Positions 36,848 to 45,263 of a DNA stretch of 64,000 nt are shown in pieces. This stretch comes from JBLNCE01 sp050260415. Its GTDB lineage: Bacteria > Bacillota > UBA4882 > JAAYXC01. Below the pieces are notes generated by a model. That model was not told the origin of the DNA, made no database searches, and worked only from the letters and a program-made list of their open reading frames with translations. Location: positions 1 to 64,000 of the forward strand of contig JBLNCE010000111.1 in the NCBI GenBank assembly GCA_050260415.1, read 5' to 3'. The position numbers were made by a program, and so were the translations under genes. Positions within the stretch are counted from its first letter, which is position 1. Every line of letters starts with the position of its first letter.

Positions 36848-37429
36848 ATGGGGGGCTGGGATTTGGCGATCGTTGGTTTGGCGCTATCATGGTTTGGCCT
36901 TCTCTGCCTGGGAGCGCGGATCTTTGGGGGAGGACAGCCCGTGCGTTTCCCCCTCCTCTGCGGTCTACTGCTCGGCCGTTGGTTGCCGGGCGAGGACGAG
37001 CCTAGTCTGGGCGAACTCCTTCTCGTCTTCGTGGGCCGCATCGGCGCGGTACTTTTTTTGCTGGCCCTGATCAAACTGGTCTGGGACGGCAGATGGCTTG
37101 ACCTGGCCGGGGCGGCCGTGGTATTGCTGGCCGGGTTCTTTTTGTTGATGGCCGCGGCGCGGGGGGAATCGCTCCTGCCTGGCCTCGGTGACATACGGGT
37201 TATCTTGCGATTACCGGATGGGTATCTTATTTTTCGCGGACGAGTGGCGGCCGGTGGACCCATTTGCGGGATGTCCCTTGCCAACCTGGACCTGAGACGG
37301 CACGGTCTCCTGGTGCTTGCCATCAGAAGGGCGACGGGAGAGTATGTGCCTTTCCCCAAGGGCCAGGAGATCCTGGACCAAAGGGATCTGCTCATTGTCT
37401 ACGGCCGTCCCCGGGGCAAGGGCATCTGA
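36848..37429 (+). CDS. Membrane protein with C-terminal RCK_C (TrkA-C)-like domain
   Basis: This 193-aa protein has about four hydrophobic segments in its first 115 residues (LAIVGLALSWFGLLCL, LLLVFVGRIGAVLFLLALI, LAGAAVVLLAGFFLLM). They are followed by a soluble end (GGPICGMSLANLDLRRHGLLVLAIRR, DQRDLLIVYG) that resembles the RCK_C/TrkA-C ligand-binding domain of potassium-transport regulators. In Firmicutes such domains can bind c-di-AMP. The start is uncertain: ATG 36848 has no clear ribosome-binding site and TTG 36863 is an alternative. I cannot name the gene. Confidence 0.55.
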   Translation: MGGWDLAIVGLALSWFGLLCLGARIFGGGQPVRFPLLCGLLLGRWLPGEDEPSLGELLLVFVGRIGAVLFLLALIKLVWDGRWLDLAGAAVVLLAGFFLLMAAARGESLLPGLGDIRVILRLPDGYLIFRGRVAAGGPICGMSLANLDLRRHGLLVLAIRRATGEYVPFPKGQEILDQRDLLIVYGRPRGKGI

Positions 37430-37469
37430 GGAAACCATGGTTCCTACGAGGGTCAACCCTTAGCAAGGC

Positions 37470-37498
37470 TTGACTTTTCCCTGGGAGATGAATATCAT
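37470..37498 (+). promoter_or_regulatory. Vegetative promoter of mtrB
   Basis: TTGACT (37470-37475) and TATCAT (37493-37498) are spaced by 17 bp, just upstream of the mtrB ribosome-binding site. Confidence 0.75.
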
Positions 37499-37523
37499 CG
37501 TAATTGGCTAGGGGGAGAGCGCT

Positions 37524-37769
37524 TTGACCGAGCTAGAGTTGGCGGGAGAGGTCACCGGGGATTATATAGTGGTCAAGGCACTCGAGGATGGAGTCACCTT
37601 GATCGGCCTGACCCGCGGGAAAGAAACAAAGTTTCACCATACGGAGAAACTCGACCGTGGAGAAGTGATGCTGGCCCAGTTTACCACGCACACCTCGGCC
37701 ATCAAGATCCGCGGCAAAGCGGAGATTCTTACGAAGCTCGGACGCGTGGCGAGCGGACGCGACTCCTGA
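37524..37769 (+). CDS. mtrB: trp RNA-binding attenuation protein (TRAP)
   Basis: This 81-aa protein closely matches Bacillus TRAP: KALEDGVTLIGLTRG, TKFHHTEKLDRGEV, AQFTTHTSAIKIRG. TRAP forms an 11-subunit ring that binds tryptophan and then wraps (G/U)AG-repeat RNA to terminate trp transcription or block translation. The RNA-contact residues of Bacillus TRAP (Lys37, Lys56, Arg58) are kept here as Lys42, Lys61 and Arg63. TTG 37524 follows GGGGGAGAG. It has its own promoter and terminator, and no trp gene or mtrA is in the window. Confidence 0.94.
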   Translation: MTELELAGEVTGDYIVVKALEDGVTLIGLTRGKETKFHHTEKLDRGEVMLAQFTTHTSAIKIRGKAEILTKLGRVASGRDS

Positions 37770-37794
37770 TCTTGCGGCAAGTATGCCAATACGG

Positions 37795-37820
37795 CAGCCG
37801 GGTAATGCCCGGCTGTGTTT
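37795..37820 (+). terminator. Terminator after mtrB
   Basis: CAGCCGGG (37795-37802) and CCCGGCTG (37808-37815) form a perfect 8-bp stem with loop TAATG, followed by TGTTTG. Confidence 0.75.
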
Positions 37821-37821
37821 G

Positions 37822-37849
37822 TTGAACCGAGTGATCGAAAGCGAAAGCC
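37822..37849 (+). repeat. 28-bp repeated motif, copy 2
   Basis: TTGAACCGAG, TGA, TCGAAAG, C, GAAAGCC. It is the second copy of the motif at 33057-33084, directly after the mtrB terminator and 33 bp before the next gene. Confidence 0.6.
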
Positions 37850-37882
37850 TTGGTTGAACGGGATGCATGGAGGAAATGCCAT

Positions 37883-38092
37883 ATGTGGACAGTAGTGTAC
37901 ATCGCGCCCAACCGGGAAACGGCGGAGGAACTCAAAGCGGTCTTAGGCCGCGAGGGTATCCTGGCGACGGTAAGGCCGATTGGATTGCAGACGGCGGGTG
38001 AAGGATGCAACTTTGAAGTCTTGGTCTCTGAGGCGGAAGCGGAAGAAGCACACGAACTCGTGAGTTCCTCCCTGCAAAAACCCGGGGTATAG
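37883..38092 (+). CDS. Small DUF2007-like protein preceding accDA
   Basis: This 69-aa protein starts WTVVYIAPNRETAEELKAVLGREGILATVRPIG and ends with an acidic helix (EAEAEEAHELVSS). This is a ferredoxin-like alpha/beta pattern of the DUF2007 'signal-transducing' type. Similar small proteins stand next to accD in Moorella-like genomes, where they are often mislabelled glutamate decarboxylase (from memory). ATG 37883 follows ATGGAGGAAATG. The function is unknown. The link with acetyl-CoA carboxylase genes is positional only. Confidence 0.7.
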   Translation: MWTVVYIAPNRETAEELKAVLGREGILATVRPIGLQTAGEGCNFEVLVSEAEAEEAHELVSSSLQKPGV

Positions 38093-38253
38093 CGGGCGCA
38101 AAGACACCCGGAATCAGCAGCTCATGCTCTGGCAGGAATCGGGACCCTCGGTCGCGAATATAAAATGCGGAGCCGCCGCATGGAGCAGTTTTTTTTTATG
38201 GTCTTCTCTGCGACACATACGTGCCACGACTTTATAGGATGCGAGGTGATGGG

Positions 38254-39150
38254 ATGCCAATAAAAGAGTTGTTCAAGACCAGGCCCAAGTATATTACCAT
38301 CAAGCCGCCGACACAGGCCCCCCAGACCGGCGCGGAAACGCCGGAAAAAAAGGAAATCCCGGACGGACTCTGGGTCAAATGCGGCGGATGCGGTCAGATC
38401 ATATATAACAAAGAGTTGGCACGGAACCTTTACCTTTGCCCCCGCTGCGACCACCATTTCCGCGTGGGTGCCCGGGAACGGATCGCGCAATTGCTGGACC
38501 CAGGTTCATTCACGGAATTATATGCCGGGCTTACCTCGTGCGATCCCTTGGGGTTTCCTGATTATCCGGCCAAGCTGAAGCGTGCTCAACGTGAGTCAGG
38601 CCTGGTCGAAGCGGCGGTGATCGGGGAAGGCCGCATCGAAAACCTGCCGTTGGCATTCGGGGTTTTGGATGCAAGTTTCATGTTGGGTTCCATGGGGAGC
38701 GTGGTCGGCGAGAAAATCACGCTGCTGCTCGAGCACGGCGTGGAGGCGGGCCTGCCGGTGGTCATCGTTGCCGGCGGGGGCGGCGGCGCGCGGATGCAGG
38801 AAGGCATCCTCTCCCTCATGCAGATGGCCAAGACCAGTGCGGCGGTGGGGCGATTGGCGGATGCCGGCCGGCTATTCATCTCCGTTCTGACCGATCCGAC
38901 CATGGGTGGGGTTTTCGCCAGTTTCGCCACCCTGGGGGATGTGATTATCTGTGAACCAGGAGCTTTGCTCGGCTTTACGGGACCGCGCGTGATCCAGCAG
39001 ACGATCAGGCAGACCCTACCGCCCGGATTTCAGTCCTCCAGGTTCCAGTTGGAGCATGGTCTCGCCGACATGATCGTGAGCCGGCGCGACCTGCGGCAAA
39101 CGCTGGCAACGTTGTTACGTTTCCACGAGCCGGCTGGGGGTGAGGCCTGA
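38254..39150 (+). CDS. accD: Acetyl-CoA carboxylase carboxyltransferase beta subunit
   Basis: This 298-aa subunit transfers the carboxyl group from biotin-BCCP to acetyl-CoA in malonyl-CoA synthesis. It has the N-terminal zinc ribbon (WVKCGGCGQI and LYLCPRCDHHF) and the crotonase-like core (GSMGSVVGEKI, GGGGGARMQEG, GEPGALLGFTGPRV-type motif). ATG 38254 follows GCGAGGTGATGGG. Its stop overlaps the accA start (ATGA), so the two subunits are translationally coupled. Confidence 0.95.
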   Translation: MPIKELFKTRPKYITIKPPTQAPQTGAETPEKKEIPDGLWVKCGGCGQIIYNKELARNLYLCPRCDHHFRVGARERIAQLLDPGSFTELYAGLTSCDPLGFPDYPAKLKRAQRESGLVEAAVIGEGRIENLPLAFGVLDASFMLGSMGSVVGEKITLLLEHGVEAGLPVVIVAGGGGGARMQEGILSLMQMAKTSAAVGRLADAGRLFISVLTDPTMGGVFASFATLGDVIICEPGALLGFTGPRVIQQTIRQTLPPGFQSSRFQLEHGLADMIVSRRDLRQTLATLLRFHEPAGGEA

Positions 39151-40112
39151 TGTCCAACGGTTTCGTGCTCGAATTCGAAAAACCCCTCCTCGAACTGGAG
39201 AAAAGCATTGAGGAATTGCGCCGCTTTGCCGAGGAAAAAGGCCTCGACATGTCGGAGGAAATCGCGCCTCTCGAACGTCGCGCGGTGGAGATGGCGCGGA
39301 GTATCTACAGCAATCTCAGTCCTTGGCAGCGTGTGCTGATTTCGCGACACCCCAAGCGCCCCACTTTTCTTGAATTGGTGGGTCTCATCTGCCGGGATTT
39401 CATGGAACTGCACGGGGATCGGCTATTCCGCGACGATCCGGCGATGGTCGGGGGATTAGCCTGGTTGGAAGGAAAAGCGGTTACGGTGCTCGGAGAGCAG
39501 AAGGGCCGCGATACCAAAGAAAATCTTTTTCGCAATTTTGGTTTGCCGCATCCGGAAGGTTATCGTAAAGCCCTGCGCCTGATGCAGCAAGCAGGTAAAT
39601 TCGGACGCCCGATTCTGTCGCTCATCGACGTCGTCGGCGCCTACCCCGGTATTGAGGCGGAGGAAAGGGGTCAAGGCGAGGCGATTGCCCGCAACCTTAG
39701 GGAAATGTCGCTTTTGCCCGTGCCCATTGTGGTGGTGATCACCGGAGAAGGCGGCAGCGGGGGCGCGTTGGCCACCGGGGTGGGCGATCGCGTCTACATG
39801 CTCCAGCATGCGTGGTATTCGGTCATATCACCCGAGGGGTGCGCCTCGATCCTCTGGAAAGATACGGCCAAGGCTTCGGCCGCGGCCAAAGCCCTGCGAT
39901 TCAACGCCGAGGATCTCTTGGAGTTCGGCGTGATCGACGGCATCATTCCCGAGCCGTTGGGCGGCGCGCATCGCGACCATGTGGCCACCGCGGCAAATAT
40001 CAAGCAGGTGGTCGTATCCGCTTTTGCGGAATTGGCGGGTGTGCCGCCGCGGGAACTCACGGAACGAAGATACGAACGCCTTCGGAAGCTGGGCAGATTC
40101 ACAAAGGGCTGA
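39150..40112 (+). CDS. accA: Acetyl-CoA carboxylase carboxyltransferase alpha subunit
   Basis: This 320-aa partner of AccD forms the alpha2-beta2 carboxyltransferase. The N-terminal helical segment (EFEKPLLELEKSIEELRRFAEE) is followed by LHGDRLFRDDPAMVGGLA, GRDTKENLFRNFGLPHPEGYRKALRLM (read in part), DVVGAYPGIEAEERGQ, GEGGSGGALA and SPEGCASILW. It overlaps accD by 4 nt. The biotin carboxylase and carrier genes are not in the window. Confidence 0.95.
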   Translation: MSNGFVLEFEKPLLELEKSIEELRRFAEEKGLDMSEEIAPLERRAVEMARSIYSNLSPWQRVLISRHPKRPTFLELVGLICRDFMELHGDRLFRDDPAMVGGLAWLEGKAVTVLGEQKGRDTKENLFRNFGLPHPEGYRKALRLMQQAGKFGRPILSLIDVVGAYPGIEAEERGQGEAIARNLREMSLLPVPIVVVITGEGGSGGALATGVGDRVYMLQHAWYSVISPEGCASILWKDTAKASAAAKALRFNAEDLLEFGVIDGIIPEPLGGAHRDHVATAANIKQVVVSAFAELAGVPPRELTERRYERLRKLGRFTKG

Positions 40113-40130
40113 GGAGACGCGTCTCTTGGT

Positions 40131-40169
40131 GGACCGCCCTTGGCTGTGACCGCCAGTTGAGGGCGGTCC
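40131..40169 (+). terminator. Hairpin between accA and pyk
   Basis: GGACCGCCCT (40131-40140) pairs perfectly with 40160-40169 over a 19-nt loop. Only a weak AT stretch follows (ATTATTG), so it may be a terminator or a leader structure for pyk. Confidence 0.5.
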
Positions 40170-40207
40170 GGCATTATTGCAGTTAATGGTTATGGCGGTG
40201 TTGATGC

Positions 40208-41611
40208 ATGCGGAAGAAGACGAAGATTGTCTGCACGATCGGTCCGGCCAGTGAAGCGGGCGCGACGCTCCGCGGGATGATCCAAGCCGGGATGGATGTG
40301 GCCAGGCTGAACTTCTCCCATGGCCAGTTTGAAGACCACGCGCGGAGATACGAGGCCGTCAGAGCGGCCGCCGCCGAGGCCGCGCGCGAGATTGCCGTCC
40401 TGCTCGATATCCAAGGCCCCAAGATCAGGACAGCGCAAGGGCAAGCTATTAGCCTGGCCGACGGCCAGTCGATCTCGGTCGCCCCGGCGGGCGTGCCGGC
40501 CGACCTGACCATCGACTATCCGTATCTCGTGGAGGACCTGCAGGCCGGCGCGTCGATCTTCCTCTGCGACGGGCTTGTGGAGTTAACCGTGGAGGGCAGG
40601 GAGAAAAGCGGCTTGCGGTGCCGGGTGGCCCGCGGCGGCGAGGTCGGTCCGCGCAAGGGTGTGACCTTACCGGGGGTGGTGGTGCGGTTGCCCGCGATCA
40701 CCGCCAAAGACGTGGAGGACATAAAATCCGGGGCGCGGCTCGGCGTGGATATGGTGGCGGCCTCCTTTGTACGGCGGGCGGAGAACCTGCACGAGGTGCG
40801 CGGCGTCTTGCGCGCCGCAGGGAGCAGAGCCCAAGTAATCGCCAAGATTGAGAATCGCGAGGCGCTGGATAATCTCTCAGAGATAATCGCCGCGGCCGAT
40901 GGGATCATGGTAGCCCGCGGCGATCTCGGCGTTGAGCTTCCGCCGGAGGAAATACCGCTCATCCAGAAGGAAATCATCGCGCGCTGCAACGCCGCGGGCA
41001 AGCCGGTCATCACCGCCACGGAGATGCTGGAATCCATGGTGCGAAACCCGCGGCCGACCAGGGCCGAAGTAACCGACGTGGCCAACGCGATCGTGGACGG
41101 GACGGACGCGATCATGCTTTCGGCCGAGACGGCGGTGGGCAAGTTTCCGATCGCGGCGGTGGCCATGATGGAGCGTATCGCGCGAAGGACCGAGTCGGCC
41201 CTCCATTATGAGACGATCCTGGCGCGCATGCGTGTCGGACCGTCGCCTACCGTCGCGGACGCCATCAGCCATGCCACCTGCCAGACCGCCCTCGATCTCG
41301 ATCTGGCGGCAATCATCACTGCGACCCAATCCGGCAGCACGGCGCGCATGGTGGCCAAGTTCAGGCCAAAGGCACCGATTATCGCGGCGACGCCAAATCC
41401 GGAAGTCGCGCGTCAATTGTGCTTGGTTTGGGGAGTCTATCCCGCTCTGGTCGATGCGACGACCTCCATCGACGCCATGCTTGATGCCAGCGAGGCGGCG
41501 GCCAAAGCCACGGGACTCGTCAACGCGGGCGATCTGGTCGCGGTCACGGCCGGAGTCCGCACAGGTATACCCGGTTCCACCAATCTGCTCAAGATACACC
41601 GGCTGGGATAG
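40208..41611 (+). CDS. pyk: Pyruvate kinase
   Basis: This 467-aa glycolytic enzyme makes pyruvate and ATP from PEP and ADP. The N-terminus KTKIVCTIGPAS, NFSHG, DIQGPKIRT, the active-site IAKIENREAL, MVARGDLGVELP and ATEMLESMVRNPRPTRAEVTDVANA (read in part) are present. The C-terminal allosteric domain ends TRTGIPGSTNLLKI-like. The extra PEP-utiliser domain found at the end of Bacillus pyruvate kinase is absent. It starts with ATG 40208 and appears monocistronic. Confidence 0.95.
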   Translation: MRKKTKIVCTIGPASEAGATLRGMIQAGMDVARLNFSHGQFEDHARRYEAVRAAAAEAAREIAVLLDIQGPKIRTAQGQAISLADGQSISVAPAGVPADLTIDYPYLVEDLQAGASIFLCDGLVELTVEGREKSGLRCRVARGGEVGPRKGVTLPGVVVRLPAITAKDVEDIKSGARLGVDMVAASFVRRAENLHEVRGVLRAAGSRAQVIAKIENREALDNLSEIIAAADGIMVARGDLGVELPPEEIPLIQKEIIARCNAAGKPVITATEMLESMVRNPRPTRAEVTDVANAIVDGTDAIMLSAETAVGKFPIAAVAMMERIARRTESALHYETILARMRVGPSPTVADAISHATCQTALDLDLAAIITATQSGSTARMVAKFRPKAPIIAATPNPEVARQLCLVWGVYPALVDATTSIDAMLDASEAAAKATGLVNAGDLVAVTAGVRTGIPGSTNLLKIHRLG

Positions 41612-41728
41612 AACCCGTCCGGTATCCGTTCAGAGCCGCTTTTTGCTCCCGCCAAGCCGCGAAGGTCATCGGCCCGGCTCGTCGTGCATAGTCTTAAGGG
41701 GATGCCATGACGGGCGGGGTGTTGATTA

Positions 41729-42175
41729 TTGTCCGATCTGATTGGTCACGCGCTCACGCCTAACTTGCTCGATCTGCTTGGCAACCGTATGACCACCGTC
41801 GTCGTGGCCACGGTTGATAATGACGGACAGCCGCATACCGCGCCCTATAACCAGATCATGGCCGTCGATCCCAAACATCTGCGGCTGGCGATCAATCGGC
41901 ATGATTCGACTTACCGCGCGCTCCGCGATTACGGCCTGACCATGATCGAGGTCCTCGCGGAAGGAGACACCGCCGCCGGTATCAAAGGTCATGCCACCGT
42001 CCTGCGCGAGCGGATGGAGGTCAATTGCAATCTGGCCATGGTCGAGATCGAGGTCGATGAGGTAAAACGCGATAATTCACCATACTATCTCGTAGTGCAG
42101 GGCGTGATCGCCCGGCATCGCCAGGAGCCGATCCTGCTCTACCAGCGGCACGTCATGAACGAATTGCGCGGTTAA
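41729..42175 (+). CDS. Pyridoxamine 5'-phosphate oxidase-like FMN-binding protein
   Basis: This 148-aa split-barrel protein of the PPOX/FMN-binding class has VVVATVDNDGQPHTAPYNQIMAVDPKHLRLAI followed by GLTMIEVLAEGDTAAGIKGHATV (read in part). The pattern 'vatv-dG-Ph' and the beta-rich length fit small flavin-binding proteins of the PPOX superfamily rather than true PdxH, which is longer. TTG 41729 follows GGGCGGGGTG. It is followed 39 nt later by the dipeptidase gene. The substrate is unknown. Confidence 0.75.
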   Translation: MSDLIGHALTPNLLDLLGNRMTTVVVATVDNDGQPHTAPYNQIMAVDPKHLRLAINRHDSTYRALRDYGLTMIEVLAEGDTAAGIKGHATVLRERMEVNCNLAMVEIEVDEVKRDNSPYYLVVQGVIARHRQEPILLYQRHVMNELRG

Positions 42176-42214
42176 ACTGCTTGGCGGCCATAGAAAGCTC
42201 CGGGGGGATTGGGC

Positions 42215-43609
42215 ATGCAAGCATTGGACAGGCTCATCGAGACCAGACAAGAGGAAATGATCGAAGATCTCAAGCGGCTCGTGGCCATCGAGAGCATCAA
42301 GGCGCCGGGGGCGCCCGGCGCGCCTTTTGGGCCGGGTATCCGCGCCGCGCTCGATCTCGTCCTCGACAAGGGCCGCGCCATGGGTTTCACCGTCAAGGAC
42401 GTGGACGGTTACGCGGGCCACATCGAATATGGCGAGGGCGAAGAACTCGTAGGCGTGCTTGTCCATCTCGACGTGGTACCCGCGGGCGATAATTGGACCA
42501 AACCGGCGTTCGGCGGACAGATAGCGGACGGGCGTCTATACGGACGGGGCGCCGTCGACGACAAAGGACCGGCGATCGCCTGTCTCCACGCCATGGCCGC
42601 CCTGCGCGAGAGCGGCCTGAGGCCGAAGCGCCGCCTGCGGCTCATCCTCGGCTGCGACGAAGAGAGCGGCTGGGAGTGCATCCGCCACTATTTCGAGGTC
42701 GAGGAACGGCCGCGCTACGGCTTCTCGCCCGACGCCGAGTTTCCGCTGATCTCGGCGGAAAAGGGCTCGCTGGCCTTGGAGATGAAACGCGCCTGGGCCG
42801 CCTCCGACACATTTCGGACTTCTATCGGCGCGATGCAGGGCGGCACGCGGCACAATATCGTGCCGGACAACTGCCAGGCTGAGTTGATCCTTTCCGAAGC
42901 GGATTTGTTGCGGGCCCGCGAGGCGCTCAGCCGTTCGGGGATGCCTTTGTACCTGACTGAAACGCCAGGCGGCTTGCTGGTGCAGGCCAGAGGGGTGGCC
43001 GCCCACGCCATGCATCCGCAGAAGGGCGAAAACGCTGTTAGCCGCTTGATCCGGGGCTTGGCAACGCTTGGGCCGATGCTGCCCAAGGAACAGGGCGAAG
43101 TATTGCGTTTCCTCGATGAAGAAATAGGTTTCGCGCACGACGGATCCGCGTTCGGCCTGGCCATGTCCGATGCGGTCTCCGGTCCCTTGACCCTCAACCT
43201 CGGTACGGTCGCCTGGGACAAGCAAGGGGTCGCCGTGCAGCTGGATGTGCGATACCCTGTCACGGCGGCGAAAGAGCAAATCCTGGGCATAATCGAAGAC
43301 CGTGCCCGGCGAATGGGTTTCTGCACCCGGATCATGATCGATATCCCGCCGCTTTATGTGCCCGACGACCATCCGCTCGTCGCCAAACTCGCGCGGGTAT
43401 TCATGGAGAAAACCGGCAGTACCGCGCGTCCGCTTGCCATTGGCGGGCGTACCTACGCCTGCGCCATCGGCACCGGCGTTGCTTATGGTCCCGCCTTTCC
43501 GGGCAGCCCCGATCTCGCACACCAACGGGATGAATACATCGGCCTAGATGAGTTGCTGCTCTGCGCGAAGATCTATGCGGGCGCCATGGCGGCGCTGGTG
43601 ACTGAATGA
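42215..43609 (+). CDS. pepV: M20-family dipeptidase PepV
   Basis: This 464-aa metallopeptidase cleaves dipeptides, as in PepV/Xaa-His dipeptidase. Zinc-ligand motifs are VLVHLDVVPAG, YGRGAVDDKGPAIACL, CDEESGWECI and FSPDAEFPL. The C-terminal part has the last ligand region GGRTYACAIGTGVAYGP. The lid domain is present in the middle. ATG 42215 follows CGGGGGGATT. It may use peptides as nutrients or during sporulation turnover. There is no adjacent transporter. Confidence 0.9.
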   Translation: MQALDRLIETRQEEMIEDLKRLVAIESIKAPGAPGAPFGPGIRAALDLVLDKGRAMGFTVKDVDGYAGHIEYGEGEELVGVLVHLDVVPAGDNWTKPAFGGQIADGRLYGRGAVDDKGPAIACLHAMAALRESGLRPKRRLRLILGCDEESGWECIRHYFEVEERPRYGFSPDAEFPLISAEKGSLALEMKRAWAASDTFRTSIGAMQGGTRHNIVPDNCQAELILSEADLLRAREALSRSGMPLYLTETPGGLLVQARGVAAHAMHPQKGENAVSRLIRGLATLGPMLPKEQGEVLRFLDEEIGFAHDGSAFGLAMSDAVSGPLTLNLGTVAWDKQGVAVQLDVRYPVTAAKEQILGIIEDRARRMGFCTRIMIDIPPLYVPDDHPLVAKLARVFMEKTGSTARPLAIGGRTYACAIGTGVAYGPAFPGSPDLAHQRDEYIGLDELLLCAKIYAGAMAALVTE

Positions 43610-43708
43610 GCCGTTTACGCTTGCGAAGCCATGCGATAAACCCCGGAGAACCGTATCTCTGGCTCCGCAGCTAATCGGCATGTCTTTTGCCTCACGGCCG
43701 GCGTTGGT

Positions 43709-44530
43709 TTACGCCGTAATAGGCAAGGGCGCCCCCGTGCCCGCTTGGATGGCCGCGCGCAATGTATCCCCCCGCAGCCCGATCCTGAGGGCCTCGAGCG
43801 CCAGGATGTCCGACGGCGGGATGTTGCCCAGGTTGACATTGGGACCGTAGGATAGGATTAGTTCCTCCTGTTGGTTTTTGCGCGGCGCTTCCCAGATGAC
43901 ATGGGAGAGGGGCAGCCGTTCCGCCAAGGCTGTGAGTCGGTCCTCGACGATCTCTCCATCCACCCCAAAGATGCCTACGCCACTCCCGGATTCGCGCCCC
44001 TCGATGATGACCATGGCGGCGCCGGCTTTTAGATCCGAGATCGCCGTCTCGATCTGGCTCTCGAGGGATGGCTGGTCGCCGGGATGCTTCTTGCCGACCT
44101 CGGTCACGACGCGGAACCCCTTGTCACGGGCGGACAGGATCGCCGCCAGGCGCCGATCGTGGGCCAGAGTGATGGTTCCATCGGAGATCTCCAGCGTGTC
44201 AAATCCTAATTGGGCGGCCCGTTCAAGATAGGCATCCCACCGGCCTTGCAAGAGCGCCACCTCGGCAAAGGTACCACCCGGCATGATGCCGACCCGGTGC
44301 GCCTTGACCATCGCGGTCTTCTCGCGGAGCATCTCCGCGGGATAGAAAGCCGATGTACCAAAGGACAACTTAAGCAGATCGATATAATCCCCGGCCAGGT
44401 CGAGCAAGTCTTCCGTCGCCGCGAGCCCGAGCCCTTTGTCGATCACCATTGTCCAGCCCGAATTCCTTGGTTTAGCCATCCGGCCCTCGACCGGCGCGGA
44501 CAATACCCCGTCCCAAGCCTTCCCCAACAT
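43709..44530 (-). CDS. comA: Phosphosulfolactate synthase (ComA/YitD family)
   Basis: This 273-aa TIM-barrel enzyme adds sulfite to PEP to give (R)-phosphosulfolactate. The sequence has MVIDKGLGL, YIDLLKLSFGTSAFYP, VGIMPGGTFAEVALLQG, GFDTLEISDGT, VVTEVGKKHP, MVIIEGRESGSGVGIFG and YGPNVNLGNIPPSDILALEALR (read in part), all family-typical. In methanogens this starts coenzyme M synthesis. In Bacillus the homologue serves sulfolactate accumulation in spores. ATG 44530 is about 6 nt after GGGGGT, and a GTG at 44536 lies next to it. No comB/yitC or comC homologue is in the window. Confidence 0.9.
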   Translation of the reverse strand: MLGKAWDGVLSAPVEGRMAKPRNSGWTMVIDKGLGLAATEDLLDLAGDYIDLLKLSFGTSAFYPAEMLREKTAMVKAHRVGIMPGGTFAEVALLQGRWDAYLERAAQLGFDTLEISDGTITLAHDRRLAAILSARDKGFRVVTEVGKKHPGDQPSLESQIETAISDLKAGAAMVIIEGRESGSGVGIFGVDGEIVEDRLTALAERLPLSHVIWEAPRKNQQEELILSYGPNVNLGNIPPSDILALEALRIGLRGDTLRAAIQAGTGAPLPITA

Positions 44531-44725
44531 GTGCACACCCCCGCAAGCAGTCTATTCGCTTCTGGTCTGACTGGTGTCCCAAGCGCCCGGACTTGACAAA
44601 GGCAAGCGGTAAAGGGCCATAGTTGACAGGCGGGGGCCGGCGATCGATCTTACCAAAACCCTTTTTTGGCGCGTATGAACCGGCCGGGAAAGACATAGAG
44701 TTAGATCAGGCCGGGGGGGAAGAGC

Positions 44726-45184
44726 ATGATCCATGATAACCTGGTGCTCCTGCTCATCTTCTCTCTCGGCCTTGCTTTCGGCAACCGGCTGGTCGCAGGC
44801 GCATCCGGCATGACCCTGGTCCTGAAAATGATGGGGACCGCATCGCTCATCAAGCTTCTGGAGCGAAGAGCACTGGATGCGGGGCTCTTTTTTTTGTTGC
44901 TCGCCGTCTTGGTACCATTTGCCACCGGGCAGGTCGGGCCGCGTGAGATCATGGCCACTTTCCGCAATATACCGGGGCTGATCGCCGTATTGGGGGGGGC
45001 AATCGCGGCTTATCTTTGCGGGCAGGGGGTTACGTTGCTCCAGGTCCGGCCGGAGGTCACGGTGGGTTTGATCGTCGGCACGATCGTAGGCGTCGCGCTG
45101 CTAAGAGGGGTGCCTGTCGGGCCTCTTGCGGCGGCGGGCTTGACAGCCGTCCTGCTGAACCTGTTTGGTTTGGGAAAACGTTGA
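44726..45184 (+). CDS. DUF441-family membrane protein
   Basis: This 152-aa protein is made of about four membrane helices: LVLLLIFSLGLAFGN, LFFLLLAVLVPFA, GLIAVLGGAIAAYLCG and GLIVGTIVGVALL. The signature TGQVGPREI and the end VPVGPLAAAGLTAVL match the DUF441 (YeaL-type) family, widespread in Firmicutes and of unknown function. ATG 44726 follows GGGGGGGAAG. The next gene, also a small membrane protein, starts 79 nt downstream. Confidence 0.8.
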   Translation: MIHDNLVLLLIFSLGLAFGNRLVAGASGMTLVLKMMGTASLIKLLERRALDAGLFFLLLAVLVPFATGQVGPREIMATFRNIPGLIAVLGGAIAAYLCGQGVTLLQVRPEVTVGLIVGTIVGVALLRGVPVGPLAAAGLTAVLLNLFGLGKR

Positions 45185-45263
45185 CGCATGGTCGCGAACC
45201 AGGTCACGCGCCGCGCGCTACCCACGTAAGGGATAGAGGTCATCCCCCCGGGAGGCGAAGATC

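Noticed and set aside
37509..37550. (T/G)AG triplets overlapping the mtrB ribosome-binding site, as a possible TRAP autoregulatory site
   Set aside because: Only about five non-overlapping triplets are present, with spacings of 1 to 12 nt. TRAP sites need about nine or more with 2-3 nt spacing.
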